Notes under the pieces: model-generated
What the model saw: only the letters and a program-made list of their open reading frames with translations
Told to the model about the DNA's origin: nothing
The model's database searches: none
Shown here: piece by piece, positions 21,693 to 32,804 of the stretch
How the letters are laid out: the number at the start of each line of letters is the position of its first letter
Numbering within the stretch: position 1 is the stretch's first letter
Made by a program: the position numbers and the translations under genes
Assembly (NCBI GenBank): GCA_963513935.1
Contig: OY740776.1
Coordinates: forward strand, 15,579,660-15,643,659
Direction: 5' to 3'
Source: Aphrophora alni
Lineage: Eukaryota; Arthropoda; Insecta; Hemiptera; Aphrophoridae
Length of the DNA stretch: 64,000 nucleotides

Positions 21693-22760
21693 TACAGATT
21701 AGTCAAATAACGAAGGTAGTAATTTCTAATGATTTCCAAACTCGAAAAGAAACGAAACTTGATTTAATTAAAACAATAACAAGTGTAACAATTTTGTATA
21801 TTTCTAACTTCCGCTGAACCCCCAACAGCTCCTGAAAGAAAGGTCGAAGACATCAACAAAATGTCATCCTGAACATGATTTACAACAGGACACGTGTTGA
21901 GTTATATATTGGTGTAATAAAACTACCCTATAGGGGTAGTTTATGGCTTTGTACTCCCCAATTAGACATGCTTCCATCCCCAATGTAACAGTACTGGAGA
22001 AAGTTTGGTAGCTATTTGAAATGTTTTATGACACTTCTGAGACCTTCTGTTTTAAATGGTTGTAAATTCCTTTTCCCTTTGGCGGGTTGTTCACTTAACT
22101 ACCGTGTTGACAAAGAAATCGATTTTCGTGAAGTTCTTTGTTGATTACTAATGTTCACCGGCGACACACAGTATTTTTTTACAAAATAAAAACAGCAATT
22201 GAATCAAAACTGAGAAAAAGGTTTTACCATATGGAAGGTATAACAGGGGGTTTAGGTAGGTTTCCCATACGTCCCGGTTTTTAGCTGTTGTCCCGGTGTC
22301 CCGACCGGTTTTGTCTGTCCTGGTTAGTGGCAATAGACGATAGGGATTTAATGAAAGAATCAACTACAAGAGCTTTGTTGACATGCAAAGTAAATTTTGT
22401 TCTCTCTTGCTCAGATTTTTATGAACAAAATAAAGCCAAAAAAAGACATTTTAAAAGAAGTACTGTACATTCAAGCCAAAAGTTGATTGTTTTGGAATGG
22501 AGAAATAACATTTATTGTTTTATTAACATACTAATAAGTAGAATGTAAATAAATTTAATGTAAAACATAATAAAAAGTTGTTTGAAAAAATGGTTTTATC
22601 TTTATGGAAATTTCAAGTTTAAACATATTTTTCCCAGGGATTACCCCCCCCCCCCGCAGCGGTCAATCCGTTCTCCCATGTCCCGGTTTCACTCGGATAA
22701 ATTATGGGAAGCCTAGGTTTAGGTTAGGTTAAATTAAGTTAGGTTAAGTTAGATTACGAT
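21693..22760. other. intergenic DNA with poly-C and short TTAGG-like stretch
   Basis: No gene supported. A run of 13 cytosines lies at about 22645. At 22712-22755 there is a short degenerate AGGTTAGGTTAAATTAAG tract related to the TTAGG repeats. Open frames at 22148-22363 and 22288-22548 overlap on opposite strands and show no domain. Confidence 0.4.
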
Positions 22761-23045
22761 ATTTAGAGAACGGTAAAACCTATTTCAGTTTTCATTCAAC
22801 CACTGTTTTCAGGGTAACAAATACGGTGTTAATAAACGATATGCCACAAGACTGCCTTCTCATTACAACTTTTGAATCGACTCCTATGTCTTAAACCTAT
22901 TGATATCTTGAAAACGGTAAAACCTTTTCCAGTTTTGATTCCACCACTGTTTTTTTTTTAAACAAATACAGTGTTAAACGATATGTCGCATAACTACCTT
23001 CGTGCTAAGATGTTAGAATTTGACTCCTACATCTTGGACCTAGAG
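22761..23045. repeat. two-copy direct repeat, 144-bp offset
   Basis: CGGTAAAACC occurs at 22771 and 22915, followed in both copies by CAGTTTT, CCACTGTTTT, AAATAC-GTGTTAA, ACGATATG and GACTCCTA. Divergence is moderate, with several indels, so this is an older duplication. Confidence 0.75.
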
Positions 23046-23367
23046 TGATCTCCTAAAATTCCCAAACACTTAGAAAGTTAGTGTTTTTACATTTTTAATG
23101 GGTGGTATTGGTTGAAAAACATCCGATATAAAATGTGTAAAAAATAAGTTAGGAGGGACGCTACTTTTAAACCACTCTTTATAAACGAGTCCTTAACGGA
23201 CGAATCAAGTACTAAAGTAGTTCTTGAAGATGACAGAACTCTGAAACGCGTCGAGAAATATAAATAATAGGACAATGCTGGGATTGTACTCAAACAAATT
23301 TGAACGTGCTAGTTGTTCTATCGAACTGATATTTTAGGTAATACTCAGTTGTGTGGTTAGTTTAAAG
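23046..23367. other. left flank of the 141-bp satellite
   Basis: No gene supported. Sequence is unique by eye until the first satellite unit begins near 23368. The minus-strand frame at 23087-23293 has no recognised domain. Confidence 0.4.
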
Positions 23368-26300
23368 TATGGGTGACTAAGAATGTTTGTACAATGTTTC
23401 TGCAATATTTATTTGTTTTTTGACTGATCACTTTACGCTCCTTGGAGGTATGAAGACGGAAGGAGTACGTAACGCACAGAAAAACACAGCCATCAACCTC
23501 GAAGAGAGGATGGGTAACTAAGAATGATTGTACAATGTTTCTGCAATATTTATTATTTTTTTACTGACTACTTTACGCTCTTTGGAGGTATGAAGACGGT
23601 AGGAGTACGTAACGCACATAAAAACAACGCCATCAACCTCGAAGAGAGGATGGGTGACTAAGAATGATTGTACAATGTTTCTGCAATATTTATTATTTTT
23701 TTACTGACTACTTTACGCTCTTTGGAGGTATGAAGACGGGAGGAGTACGTAACGCACAGAAAAACAACGCCATCAACCTCGAAGAGAGGATGGGTGACTA
23801 AGAATGTTTGTAGATCGTTTCTGCAATATTTATTGTTTTTTGACTAATGACTTTACGCTCCTTGGAGGTATGAAGACGGAAGGAGTACGTAACGCACAGA
23901 AAAACACAGCCGTCAACCTCGAAGAGAGGATGGGTGACTAAGAATGTTTGTAGATTGTTTCTGCAATATTTATTTGTTTTTTGACTGATGACTTTACGCT
24001 CCCTGGAGGTATGAAGACGGGAGGAGTACGTAACGCACAGAAAAACACAGCCATCAACTTCGAAGAGAGGATGGGTGACTAAGAATGTTTGTACAATGTT
24101 TCTACAATATTTATTTGTTTTTTGACTGACTACTTTACGCTCTTTGGAGGTATGAAGACGGGAGGAGTACGTAACGCACAGAAAAACAACGCCATCAACC
24201 TCGAAGAGAGGATGGGTGACTAAGAATGTTTGTACAATGTTTCTACAATATTTATTTGTTTTTTGACTGACTACTTTACGCTCTTTGGAGGTATGAAGAC
24301 GGGAGGAGTACGTAACGCACAGAAAAACACAGCCATCAACCTCGAAGAGAGGATGGGTGACTAAGAATGTTTGTACAATGTTTCTGCAATATTTATTTAT
24401 TTTTTTTTACTGACTACTTTACGCTCTTTGGAGGTATGAAGACGGGAGGAGTACGTAACGCACAGAAAAACAACGCCATCAACCTCGAAGAGAGGATGGG
24501 TGACTAAGAATGTTTGTACAATGTTTCTGCAATATTTATTTGTTTTTTACTGACTACTTTACGCTCTTTGGAGGTATGAAGACGGGAGGAGTACGTAACG
24601 CACAGAAAAACAACGCCATCAACCTCGAAGAGAGGATGGGTGACTAAGAATGTTTGTACAATGTTTCTACAATATTTATTTGTTTTTTGACTCACTACTT
24701 TACGCTCCTTGGAGGTATGAAGACGGGAGGAGTACGTAACGCACAGAAAAACACAGCCATCAACCTCGAAGAGAGGATGGGTAACTAAGAATGATTGTAC
24801 AATGTTTCTGCAATATTTATTATTTTTTACTGACTACTTTACGCTCTTTGGAGGTATGAAGACGGGAGGAGTACGTAATGCACATAAAAACAACGCCATC
24901 AACTTCGAAGAGAGGATGGGTAACTAAGAATGATTGTGCAATGTTTTTCAATATTTATTTGTTTTTTTACTGATGACTTTACGCTCCTTGGAGGTATGAA
25001 GACGGAAGGGGTACGTAACGCACAGAAAAACACAGCCATCAACCTCGAAGAGAGGATGGGTAACTAAGAATGATTGTACAATGTTTCTGCAATATTTATT
25101 TGTTTTTTTACTGATGACTTTACGCTCCTTGGAGGTATGAAGACGGGAGGAGTACGTAACGCACAGAAAAACACAGCCATCAACCTCGAAGAGAGGATGT
25201 GTGACTAAGAATGTTTGTACAATGTTTCTACAATATTTATTTGTTTTTTGACTGACTACTTTACGCTCTTTGGAGGTATGAAGACGGGAGGAGTACGTAA
25301 CGCACAGAAAAACAACGCCATTCACCTCGAAGAGAGGATGGGTGACTAAGAATGTTTGTACAATGTTTCTACAATATTTATTTGTTTTTTGACTGACTAC
25401 TTTACGCTCTTTGGAGGTATGAAGACGGGAGGAGTACGTAACGCACAGAAAAACAACGCCATCAACCTCGAAGAGAGGATGGGTAACTAAGAATGTTTGT
25501 ACAATGTTTCTACAATATTTATTTGTTTTTTTACTGACTACTTTACGCTCTTTGGAGGTATGAAGACGGGAGGAGTACGTAACGCACAGAAAAACAACGC
25601 CATTCACCTCGAAGAGAGGATGGGTGACTAAGAATGTTTGTACAATGTTTCTACAATATTTATTTGTTTTTTGACTGACTACTTTACGCTCTTTGGAGGT
25701 ATGAAGACGGGAGGAGTACGTAACGCACAGAAAAACAACGCCATCAACCTCGAAGAGAGGATGGGTAACTAAGAATGATTGTGCAATGTTTTTCAATATT
25801 TATTTGTTTTTTTACTGATGACTTTACGCTCCTTGGAGGTATGAAGACGGAAGGGGTACGTAACGCACAGAAAAACACAGCCATCAACCTCGAAGAGAGG
25901 ATGGGTAACTAAGAATGATTGTACAATGTTTCTGCAATATTTATTTGTTTTTTTACTGATGACTTTACGCTCCTTGGAGGTATGAAGACGGGAGGAGTAC
26001 GTAACGCACAGAAAAACACAGCCATCAACCTCGAAGAGAGGATGGGTAACTAAGAATGATTGTACAATGTTTCTGCAATATTTATTATTTTTTACTGACT
26101 ACTTTACGCTCTTTGGAGGTATGAAGACGGGAGGAGTACGTAACGCACAGAAAAACAACGCCATCAACCTCGAAGAGAGGATGGGTGACTAAGAATGTTT
26201 GTACAATGTTTCTACAATATTTATTTGTTTTTTGACTGACTACTTTACGCTCTTTGGAGGTATGAAGACGGGAGGAGTACGTAACGCACAGAAAAACAAC

Positions 26301-29300
26301 GCCATCAACCTCGAAGAGAGGATGGGTAACTAAGAATGTTTGTACAATGTTTCTACAATATTTATTTGTTTTTTTACTGATGACTTTACGCTCTTTGGAG
26401 GTATGAAGACGGGAGGAGTACGTAACGCACAGAAAAACAACGCCATTCACCTCGAAGAGAGGATGGGTGACTAAGAATGTTTGTACAATGTTTCTACAAT
26501 ATTTATTTGTTTTTTTACTGATGACTTTACGCTCTTTGGAGGTATGAAGACGGGAGGAGTACGTAACGCACAGAAAAACACAGCCATCAACCTCGAAGAG
26601 AGGATGGGTAACTAAGAATGATTGTACAATGTTTCTGCAATATTTATTATCTTTTACTGACTACTTTACGCTCTTTGGAGGTATGAAGACGGAAGGAGTA
26701 CGTAAAGCACAGAAAAACACAGCCATCAACCTCGAAGAGAGGATGGGTGACTAAGAATGTTTGTACAATGTTTCTACAATATTTATTTGTTTTTTACTAA
26801 CGACTTTACGCTCCTTGGAGGTATGAAGACGGGAGGAGTACGTAACGCACAGAAAAACACAGCCATCAACCTCGAAGAGAGGATGGGTGACTAAGAATGT
26901 TTGTACAATGTTTCTACAATATTTATTTGTTTTTTACTAACGACTTTACGCTCCTTGGAGGTATGAAGACGGGAGGAGTACGTAACGCACAGAAAAACAA
27001 CGCCATTCACCTCGAAGAGAGGATGGGTGACTAAGAATGTTTGTACAATGTTTCTACAATATTTATTTGTTTTTTACTAACGACTTTACGCTCCTTGGAG
27101 GTATGAAGACGGGAGGAGTACGTAAAGCACAGAAAAACACAGCCATCAACCTCGAAGAGAGGATGGGTGACTAAGAATGTTTGTACAATGTTTCTACAAT
27201 ATTTATTTGTTTTTTACTAACGACTTTACGCTCCTTGGAGGTATGAAGACGGGAGGAGTACGTAACGCACAGAAAAACAACGCCATTCACCTCGAAGAGA
27301 GGATGGGTGACTAAGAATGTTTGTACAATGTTTCTACAATATTTATTTGTTTTTTGACTGACTACTTTACGCTCTTTGGAGGTATGAAGACGGGAGGAGT
27401 ACGTAACGCACAGAAAAACAACGCCATTCACCTCGAAGAGAGGATGGGTGACTAAGAATGTTTGTACAATGTTTCTACAATATTTATTTGTTTTTTGACT
27501 GACTACTTTACGCTCTTTGGAGGTATGAAGACGGGAGGAGTACGTAACGCACAGAAAAACACAGCCATCAACCTCGAAGAGAGGATGGGTGACTAAGAAT
27601 GTTTGTACAATGTTTCTACAATATTTATTTGTTTTTTGACTGACTACTTTACGCTCTTTGGAGGTATGAAGACGGGAGGAGTACGTAACGCACAGAAAAA
27701 CAACGCCATTCACCTCGAAGAGAGGATGGGTGACTAAGAATGTTTGTACAATGTTTCTACAATATTTATTTGTTTTTTGACTGACTACTTTACGCTCTTT
27801 GGAGGTATGAAGACGGGAGGAGTACGTAACGCACAGAAAAACAACGCCATTCACCTCGAAGAGAGGATGGGTGACTAAGAATGTTTGTACAATGTTTCTA
27901 CAATATTTATTTGTTTTTTGACTGACTACTTTACGCTCTTTGGAGGTATGAAGACGGGAGGAGTACGTAACGCACAGAAAAACACAGCCATCAACCTCGA
28001 AGAGAGGATGGGTGACTAAGAATGTTTGTACAATGTTTCTACAATATTTATTTGTTTTTTGACTGACTACTTTACGCTCTTTGGAGGTATGAAGACGGGA
28101 GGAGTACGTAACGCACAGAAAAACAACGCCATTCACCTCGAAGAGAGGATGGGTGACTAAGAATGTTTGTACAATGTTTCTACAATATTTATTTGTTTTT
28201 TGACTGACTACTTTACGCTCTTTGGAGGTATGAAGACGGGAGGAGTACGTAACGCACAGAAAAACAACGCCATTCACCTCGAAGAGAGGATGAGTGACTA
28301 AGAATGTTTGTACAATGTTTCTACAATATTTATTTGTTTTTTGACTGACTACTTTACGCTCTTTGGAGGTATGAAGACGGGAGGAGTACGTAACGCACAG
28401 AAAAACACAGCCATCAACTTCGAAGAGAGGATGGGTGACTAAGAATGTTTGTACAATGTTTCTACAATATTTATTTGTTTTTTGACTGACTACTTTACGC
28501 TCTTTGGAGGTATGAAGACGGGAGGAGTACGTAACGCACAGAAAAACAACGCCATCAACCTCGAAGAGAGGATGGGTGACTAAGAATGTTTGTACAATGT
28601 TTCTGCAATATTTATTTGTTTTTTGACTGACTACTTTACGCTCTTTGGAGGTATGAAGACGGGAGGAGTACGTAACGCACAGAAAAACACAGCCATCAAC
28701 CTCGAAGAGAGGATGGGTAACTAAGAATGATTGTACAATGTTTCTGCAATATTTATTTATTTTTTTTGACTGACTACTTTACGCTCTTTGGAGGTATGAA
28801 GACGGGAGGAGTACGTAACGCACAGAAAAACACAGCCATCAACCTCGAAGAGAGGATGGGTAACTAAGAATGATTGTACAATGTTTCTGCAATATTTATT
28901 TATTTTTTTTGACTGACTACTTTACGCTCTTTGGAGGTATGAAGACGGGAGGAGTACGTAACGCACAGAAAAACACAGCCATCAACCTCGAAGAGAGGAT
29001 GGGTAACTAAGAATGATTGTACAATGTTTCTGCAATATTTATTTTTTTTTTTTGACTGACTACTTTACGCTCTTTGGAGGTATGAAGACGGGAGGAGTAC
29101 GTAACGCACAGAAAAACAACGCCATCAACCTCGAAGAGAGGATGGGTGACTAAGAATGTTTGTACAATGTTTCTACAATATTTATTTGTTTTTTGACTGA
29201 CTACTTTACGCTCTTTGGAGGTATGAAGACGGGAGGAGTACGTAACGCACAGAAAAACACAGCCATCAACCTCGAAGAGAGGATGGGTAACTAAGAATGA

Positions 29301-29422
29301 TTGTACAATGTTTCTGCAATATTTATTTATTTTTTTTGACTGACTACTTTACGCTCTTTGGAGGTATGAAGACGGGAGGAGTACGTAACGCACAGAAAAA
29401 CACAGCCATCAACCTCGAAGAC
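23368..29422. repeat. 141-bp tandem satellite, about 43 copies (6 kb)
   Basis: The unit includes GGGTGACTAAGAATGTTTGT, ACAATGTTTCTACAATATTT, GACTGACTACTTTACGCTC, TTTGGAGGTATGAAGACGGG, AGGAGTACGTAACGCACAG and CATCAACCTCGAAGAGAGGA. Most units are 140-143 bp, the variation being in a poly-T run. On the minus strand 141 equals 47 codons, so frames run through many units (368 codons at 27171-28277) with a repeat that includes YCRNIVQTFLVTHPLFEV. Variants are shared in blocks: a rare form with GATTGTGCAATGTTTTTCAA lies at 24931 and 25776, about six units apart. Units of the TATTTATTTATT type cluster at 28.7-29.4 kb. No signal peptide or conserved fold is evident. I read it as satellite DNA. Confidence 0.98.
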
Positions 29423-30294
29423 TCTTCACTCGTATAAACTACAACGAGATAAGTACGAGCTCCAACTAAACTACACCGCTCATCAGAAACTAAAACAACG
29501 GTTGAAAATAAAACAACCATAACAACTTAAGACGGCTATATTTCTGTCCATCCTTGCAGGTGCGCTTTAATTGTTTTATTTTCAGTTATTTTACCACCAT
29601 TAAACGGTTCCAAAAGGTTTTGGCCCCTCCCAGGTCACCGGCTGATTGCCTGTAATAAAACAATTTCAACTTCTGTCGGCGAGTTTTACGCTCCGAAATG
29701 TTTTTGACTCGTTGACAGTTGAACAATGAACGTGTCCCTTTTCAAATTACAGACATTTTAAAGCTATGTGGGGGTGAGGTCGTGTCTGGGAAATGTACTG
29801 AAGTGAAAATATTTGCTTTGAGGATTTTGATGATTATGCAATTGTCGATTTAATTATGCACGTGTACGAAGTCAAAAAGGTTGTTTTTGAAATGATGTCT
29901 GTCTATTGTTGTTCGTCTATCTTATAGGTTAGGTTAGGTGAAATGATTTATTTTAATTTTCTATGTGGGCATATTTTGGATACATCAAGAGACTTATATA
30001 TTTTTTGTTTATATTTCGAAATTTGGAAGTAGCTTACCTGCCATAAAAATAAAAAAATAAAATAAAAAATTCACAATTTCGGTTGCTACGATTTTGATCA
30101 AATTATGTTCAATTGTAGCCTCAAGGACGCAAACAAAACGTATAGCTCCCCATCTCCTCAAAAACTTTGGTTCGTCAGTTATCGGTGAAAAATCAAAATG
30201 CCATAAAGCTGTCATAAAAGACGTTTTTTCTAAAAATCAACTATACTGATTTCTTTAAACTTTTAGTGATTTATACTGTGTCCAATGAAGATGT
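29423..30294. other. intergenic DNA between satellite and TTAGG block
   Basis: No gene supported. The array ends abruptly at CCTCGAAGACTCTTCACTCG. A TTTTATTTTCAG acceptor-like site near 29575 has no adjoining frame of note. A single GGTTAGGTTAGG occurs at 29926. Confidence 0.4.
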
Positions 30295-30680
30295 ATAGGT
30301 TAGGTTAGGTTAGGTAGGTTAGGTTAGGTTAGGTTAGGTTAGGTTAGGTTGGTTAGGTTAGGTTAGATTAGGTTAGGTTAGGTTAGGTAGGTTAGGTTAG
30401 GTTAGGTAGGTTAGGTTAGGTTAGGTAGGTTAGGTTAGGTTAGGTAGGTAAGGTTAGGTTAGGTAGGTTAGGTTAGGTTAGGTAGGTTAGGTTTGGGTAG
30501 GTTAGGTTAGGTAGGTTAGGTTACGTTAGGTTAGGTTAGGTTAGGTTAGGTTAGGTTAGGTAGGTTAGGTTAGGTAGGTTAGGTTAGGGTAGGTTAGGTT
30601 AGGTAGGTTAGGTTACGTTATGTTAGGTTAGGTTAGGTTATTTTTTTTAGAATATTTTAGGTTAGGTTAGGTTAGGTTAT
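30295..30680 (+). repeat. interstitial TTAGG telomere-type repeat with TAGG-shortened units
   Basis: TTAGG is the common arthropod telomere unit. Here runs of two or three TTAGG are regularly followed by a four-base TAGG, producing 14- and 19-bp higher-order units such as TAGGTTAGGTTAGG. The main block runs to 30640. An island of TATTTTTTTTAGAATATT separates it from a last short run at 30656-30680. There are DNA features on both sides, so this is not a chromosome end. Confidence 0.93.
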
Positions 30681-30832
30681 CAATACAGATATTTTTTTGG
30701 AATTTTTCATACAATCTAACTGTGGTAATAAAAGTTTTTCCTATATCATCTTGGAAAGAATGAAAACAAAATGGCTGCCTTTCAAATAAAACATCAATTT
30801 CTTATAACTTGACTTTTTTTTTATTCATTACA

Positions 30833-30864
30833 ATCTGGTAAAAAACAGCTGTTTTTTACCAGAT
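30833..30864. promoter_or_regulatory. perfect 32-bp palindrome centred on an E-box
   Basis: ATCTGGTAAAAAACAG is followed directly by its exact reverse complement. The centre, CAGCTG, is the E-box hexamer bound by bHLH proteins. AAAACAGCTGTTTT-like cores recur at 21300, 38060 and 51183. Whether it is a binding site or a transposon relic cannot be told from sequence. Confidence 0.6.
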
Positions 30865-30879
30865 ATAAAGAAGAAACAG

Positions 30880-30890
30880 TGCGCATGCGC
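30880..30890. promoter_or_regulatory. NRF-1/EWG-type motif TGCGCATGCGC
   Basis: This is an exact match to the palindromic consensus of NRF-1 and its insect relative Erect wing. Similar TGCGCATGCGT sites lie at 52616 and 52673. No transcription start or exon is seen next to any of them, so function is unproven. Confidence 0.4.
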
Positions 30891-31200
30891 GGAATCGCGT
30901 GTCCTACACCTTCATATACATACCTGTAACATTACCAACATTTGCATATAAATTATAACTATTATTTAAACTCCAGTGTTGGGTAACATTAATATTAACA
31001 AATTGTTCACAGAAGGCAAATATTTTGATACCTTTTATGTGAAATATATTGAAGTTATGTTGTTGTGATAATGAAGTACTTGTTTTAACGGCTGCAAGAC
31101 ATGTAAGATCACGTGTGCCGTGGCAGTGACGCCATGTTTGTTATTGGACACTATAATTACTAACAACACAATGTTATCAAACCAGATAGATTACAAAATT

Positions 31201-31978
31201 ACCATAAGATGTTTCCTTGCTATTGACCTTGTCTTATTCTTGTTGGTTTTTTAATTTGAGGAAATTTATTGAAGAGGTTTCTTCGTTTAAAACGTATACC
31301 ACTAGCTGTCAAGCATTTTCAATATGATGGTAGTTTTTAATTAATTTTACTTGCTTTGCTGTATGTAATATAGATAAAGTTATGTTTTGAAAATATCGGT
31401 GTTGTGGTTTTTGCCAATATATCAATTTTGAGCTCTAATAAAAGTGGTTTATTGGAATTATATCTGTCTGTTGTATATTCAGTACTATATAATCCAAACT
31501 GGTCGATTTTAATCAAATTTGTTATGTAGACACGTTTTTTTAATTAAAAAAATATATACAGGATGTTCCAAAAGTATTGGGACAAAACTACCATAAGATG
31601 TTTCCTTGCTATTGAACTTGTCTTTTTCTTGTTGGTTTTTTTAATTTTCCCGATTTGAGGAAATTTATTGAAGAGGTTTCTTCCTTTAAAACGTATACCA
31701 ATAGCTGTCAAGCATTTCCAATATAATGGTAGTTTTTAATTAATTTTACTTGTTTTGCTGTATGTAATATAGATAAAGTTATGTTTTGAAAGAATCGGTG
31801 TTGTGGTTTTTGCCAATATATCAATTTTGAGGTCTAAAAAAAGTGGTTTATTGGAATTATGTCTGTCTGTTGTATATTCAGTACTCTATAATCCAAACTG
31901 GTCGATTTTAATCAAATTTGTTATGTTGACACGTTTTTAATTAAAAAATATATACAGGGTGTTCCAAAAGTATGGGAC
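31201..31978. repeat. 389-bp tandem duplication
   Basis: ACCATAAGATGTTTCCTTGC starts at 31201 and again at 31590. The two copies are about 95% alike by eye and carry the same ordered landmarks: GAGGAAATTTATTGAAGAGG, TAGCTGTCAAGCATTT, GTGTTGTGGTTTTTGCCAAT, AATCCAAACTGGTCGATTTT. Both copies end with TATACAGG and GTTCCAAAAGTAT, the end of a TA-flanked MITE, so duplication occurred after, or together with, MITE insertion. Only the second copy is followed by the complete MITE. Confidence 0.9.
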
Positions 31979-32189
31979 CTCTTCAGTAATTTTTGAACTA
32001 ATTGAAATCGGAAAAAGAAACTTTGGTATTGTCTTTGGATAAATAGGGCCTGCTTTCAAAAAATGTCAACAACAACTCCCCTAACCCCTAAAATAGTAGG
32101 TCCTACTTGTCCAAAGACATTCCCAAAATTTCATTTTCCTATTTGAAACCGTTCAAAAATTACGGAACCCATACTTTTGTAACACCCTG
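31955..32189. mobile_element. 235-bp foldback MITE with TA duplication
   Basis: CAGGGTGTTCC at the left faces GTAACACCCTG at the right, with TA on both outer sides (31953-31954 and 32190-32191). Complementarity continues for about 90 bp per arm: CAGTAATTTTTGAAC faces GTTCAAAAATTACGG, and TGTCTTTGGAT faces GTCCAAAGACA. TA duplication and TIR sequence indicate Tc1/mariner-type mobilisation. A transposase tail of that superfamily lies 145 bp downstream. Confidence 0.85.
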
Positions 32190-32333
32190 TATATACCGTC
32201 TCTTTCAAAAGTTACTGTTCAAACTTGTATTTATTTTAGTTTACTTGTTTTTAAATTAAAACAAAGTAAAGTACATAAATTCCTTTGTAATTAAATTGGA
32301 TTTAATTAAGCAAAATATTGTTACTTGGGCTTA

Positions 32334-32480
32334 TTAAGACAGGTTTTCCAAGTGGCCGCCATTCTCTTCCTGGAGAAGCAGCAGTCTTTCCTCTATGTTA
32401 TGCGCGGCATTTCTTAACGTGTTGACATTTATCTCAGCTACGTTTTGAATCATTGTTTCTTTCAGTTGTTATAATTGGAG
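32334..32480 (-). pseudogene. Tc1/mariner-like transposase C-terminal tail
   Basis: The minus strand reads MIQNVAEINVNTLRNAAHNI and ends EERLLLLQEENGGHLENLS before a TAA. It resembles the last about 35 residues of insect Tc1/mariner-like (IS630-type) transposases, with a pattern of ML-NV, an R in the next helix, C or L-QE, then NGGHxExL. A parallel remnant (PEMLRNVQQAFESRIYFCQE) is at 42596-42690. The catalytic domain is missing, because the fragment is cut by the mariner fragment that starts at about 32502 on the other strand. Confidence 0.55.
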
Positions 32481-32501
32481 GTTTTCCTGGCCTCTTGATG
32501 T

Positions 32502-32804
32502 CTTCACGATAACGCTCGGTCTCACGCTGCAGCAATGACCAAGACGCAACTGGCCAATTTTCAATGGGATTTACTGGACCATCCCCCCTACAGCCCTGAC
32601 CTGGCACCAACAGACTTGCATGTGTTTCCTAAACTCAAAGAATATCTTGATAGAAAGCGATTTGAAAATGATGACGTGTTGAAAGAAACTGTTACTAACT
32701 GGTTAAATGCTCAGGCGGCAGAGTTCTATGATGAGGGGATCCAAAAGCTAGTGCCACGACTTAACAAATGCTTAGATATTCTTGGTGACTATGTAGAAAA
32801 GTAA
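32502..32804 (+). pseudogene. mariner (DD34D) transposase, C-terminal third
   Basis: The frame contains LHDNARSHAAAMTKTQLANF, then HPPYSPDLAPTD, and ends LNKCLDILGDYVEK before TAA. HDNAR supplies the second catalytic Asp and the Asp of LAPTD the third. There are 34 residues between them, the mariner DD34D spacing. The piece is open for about 100 codons to the natural stop. Everything N-terminal (helix-turn-helix, WVPHEL region, first Asp) is missing. The first ATG at 32535 is internal to the domain, so it is not a true start. It lies tail-away from the Tc1-like remnant on the minus strand. Confidence 0.88.

Noticed and set aside
24948..28277. Long minus-strand open frames (282, 121 and 368 codons) with a 47-residue repeat
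   Set aside because: They follow directly from a 141-bp satellite on one strand, begin at arbitrary internal Met codons, and are broken wherever the poly-T run changes length. No conserved domain, start context or terminal exon was seen.
23404..29400. CTGATGA strings inside some 141-bp satellite units as possible satellite hammerheads
   Set aside because: No GAAA segment or pairing stem follows at a suitable distance. Most units read CTGACTA at that place, so the core is not conserved.
30295..30680. Chromosome end
   Set aside because: Unique sequence and other repeats lie on both sides and the orientation runs do not reach a terminus, so this is interstitial.
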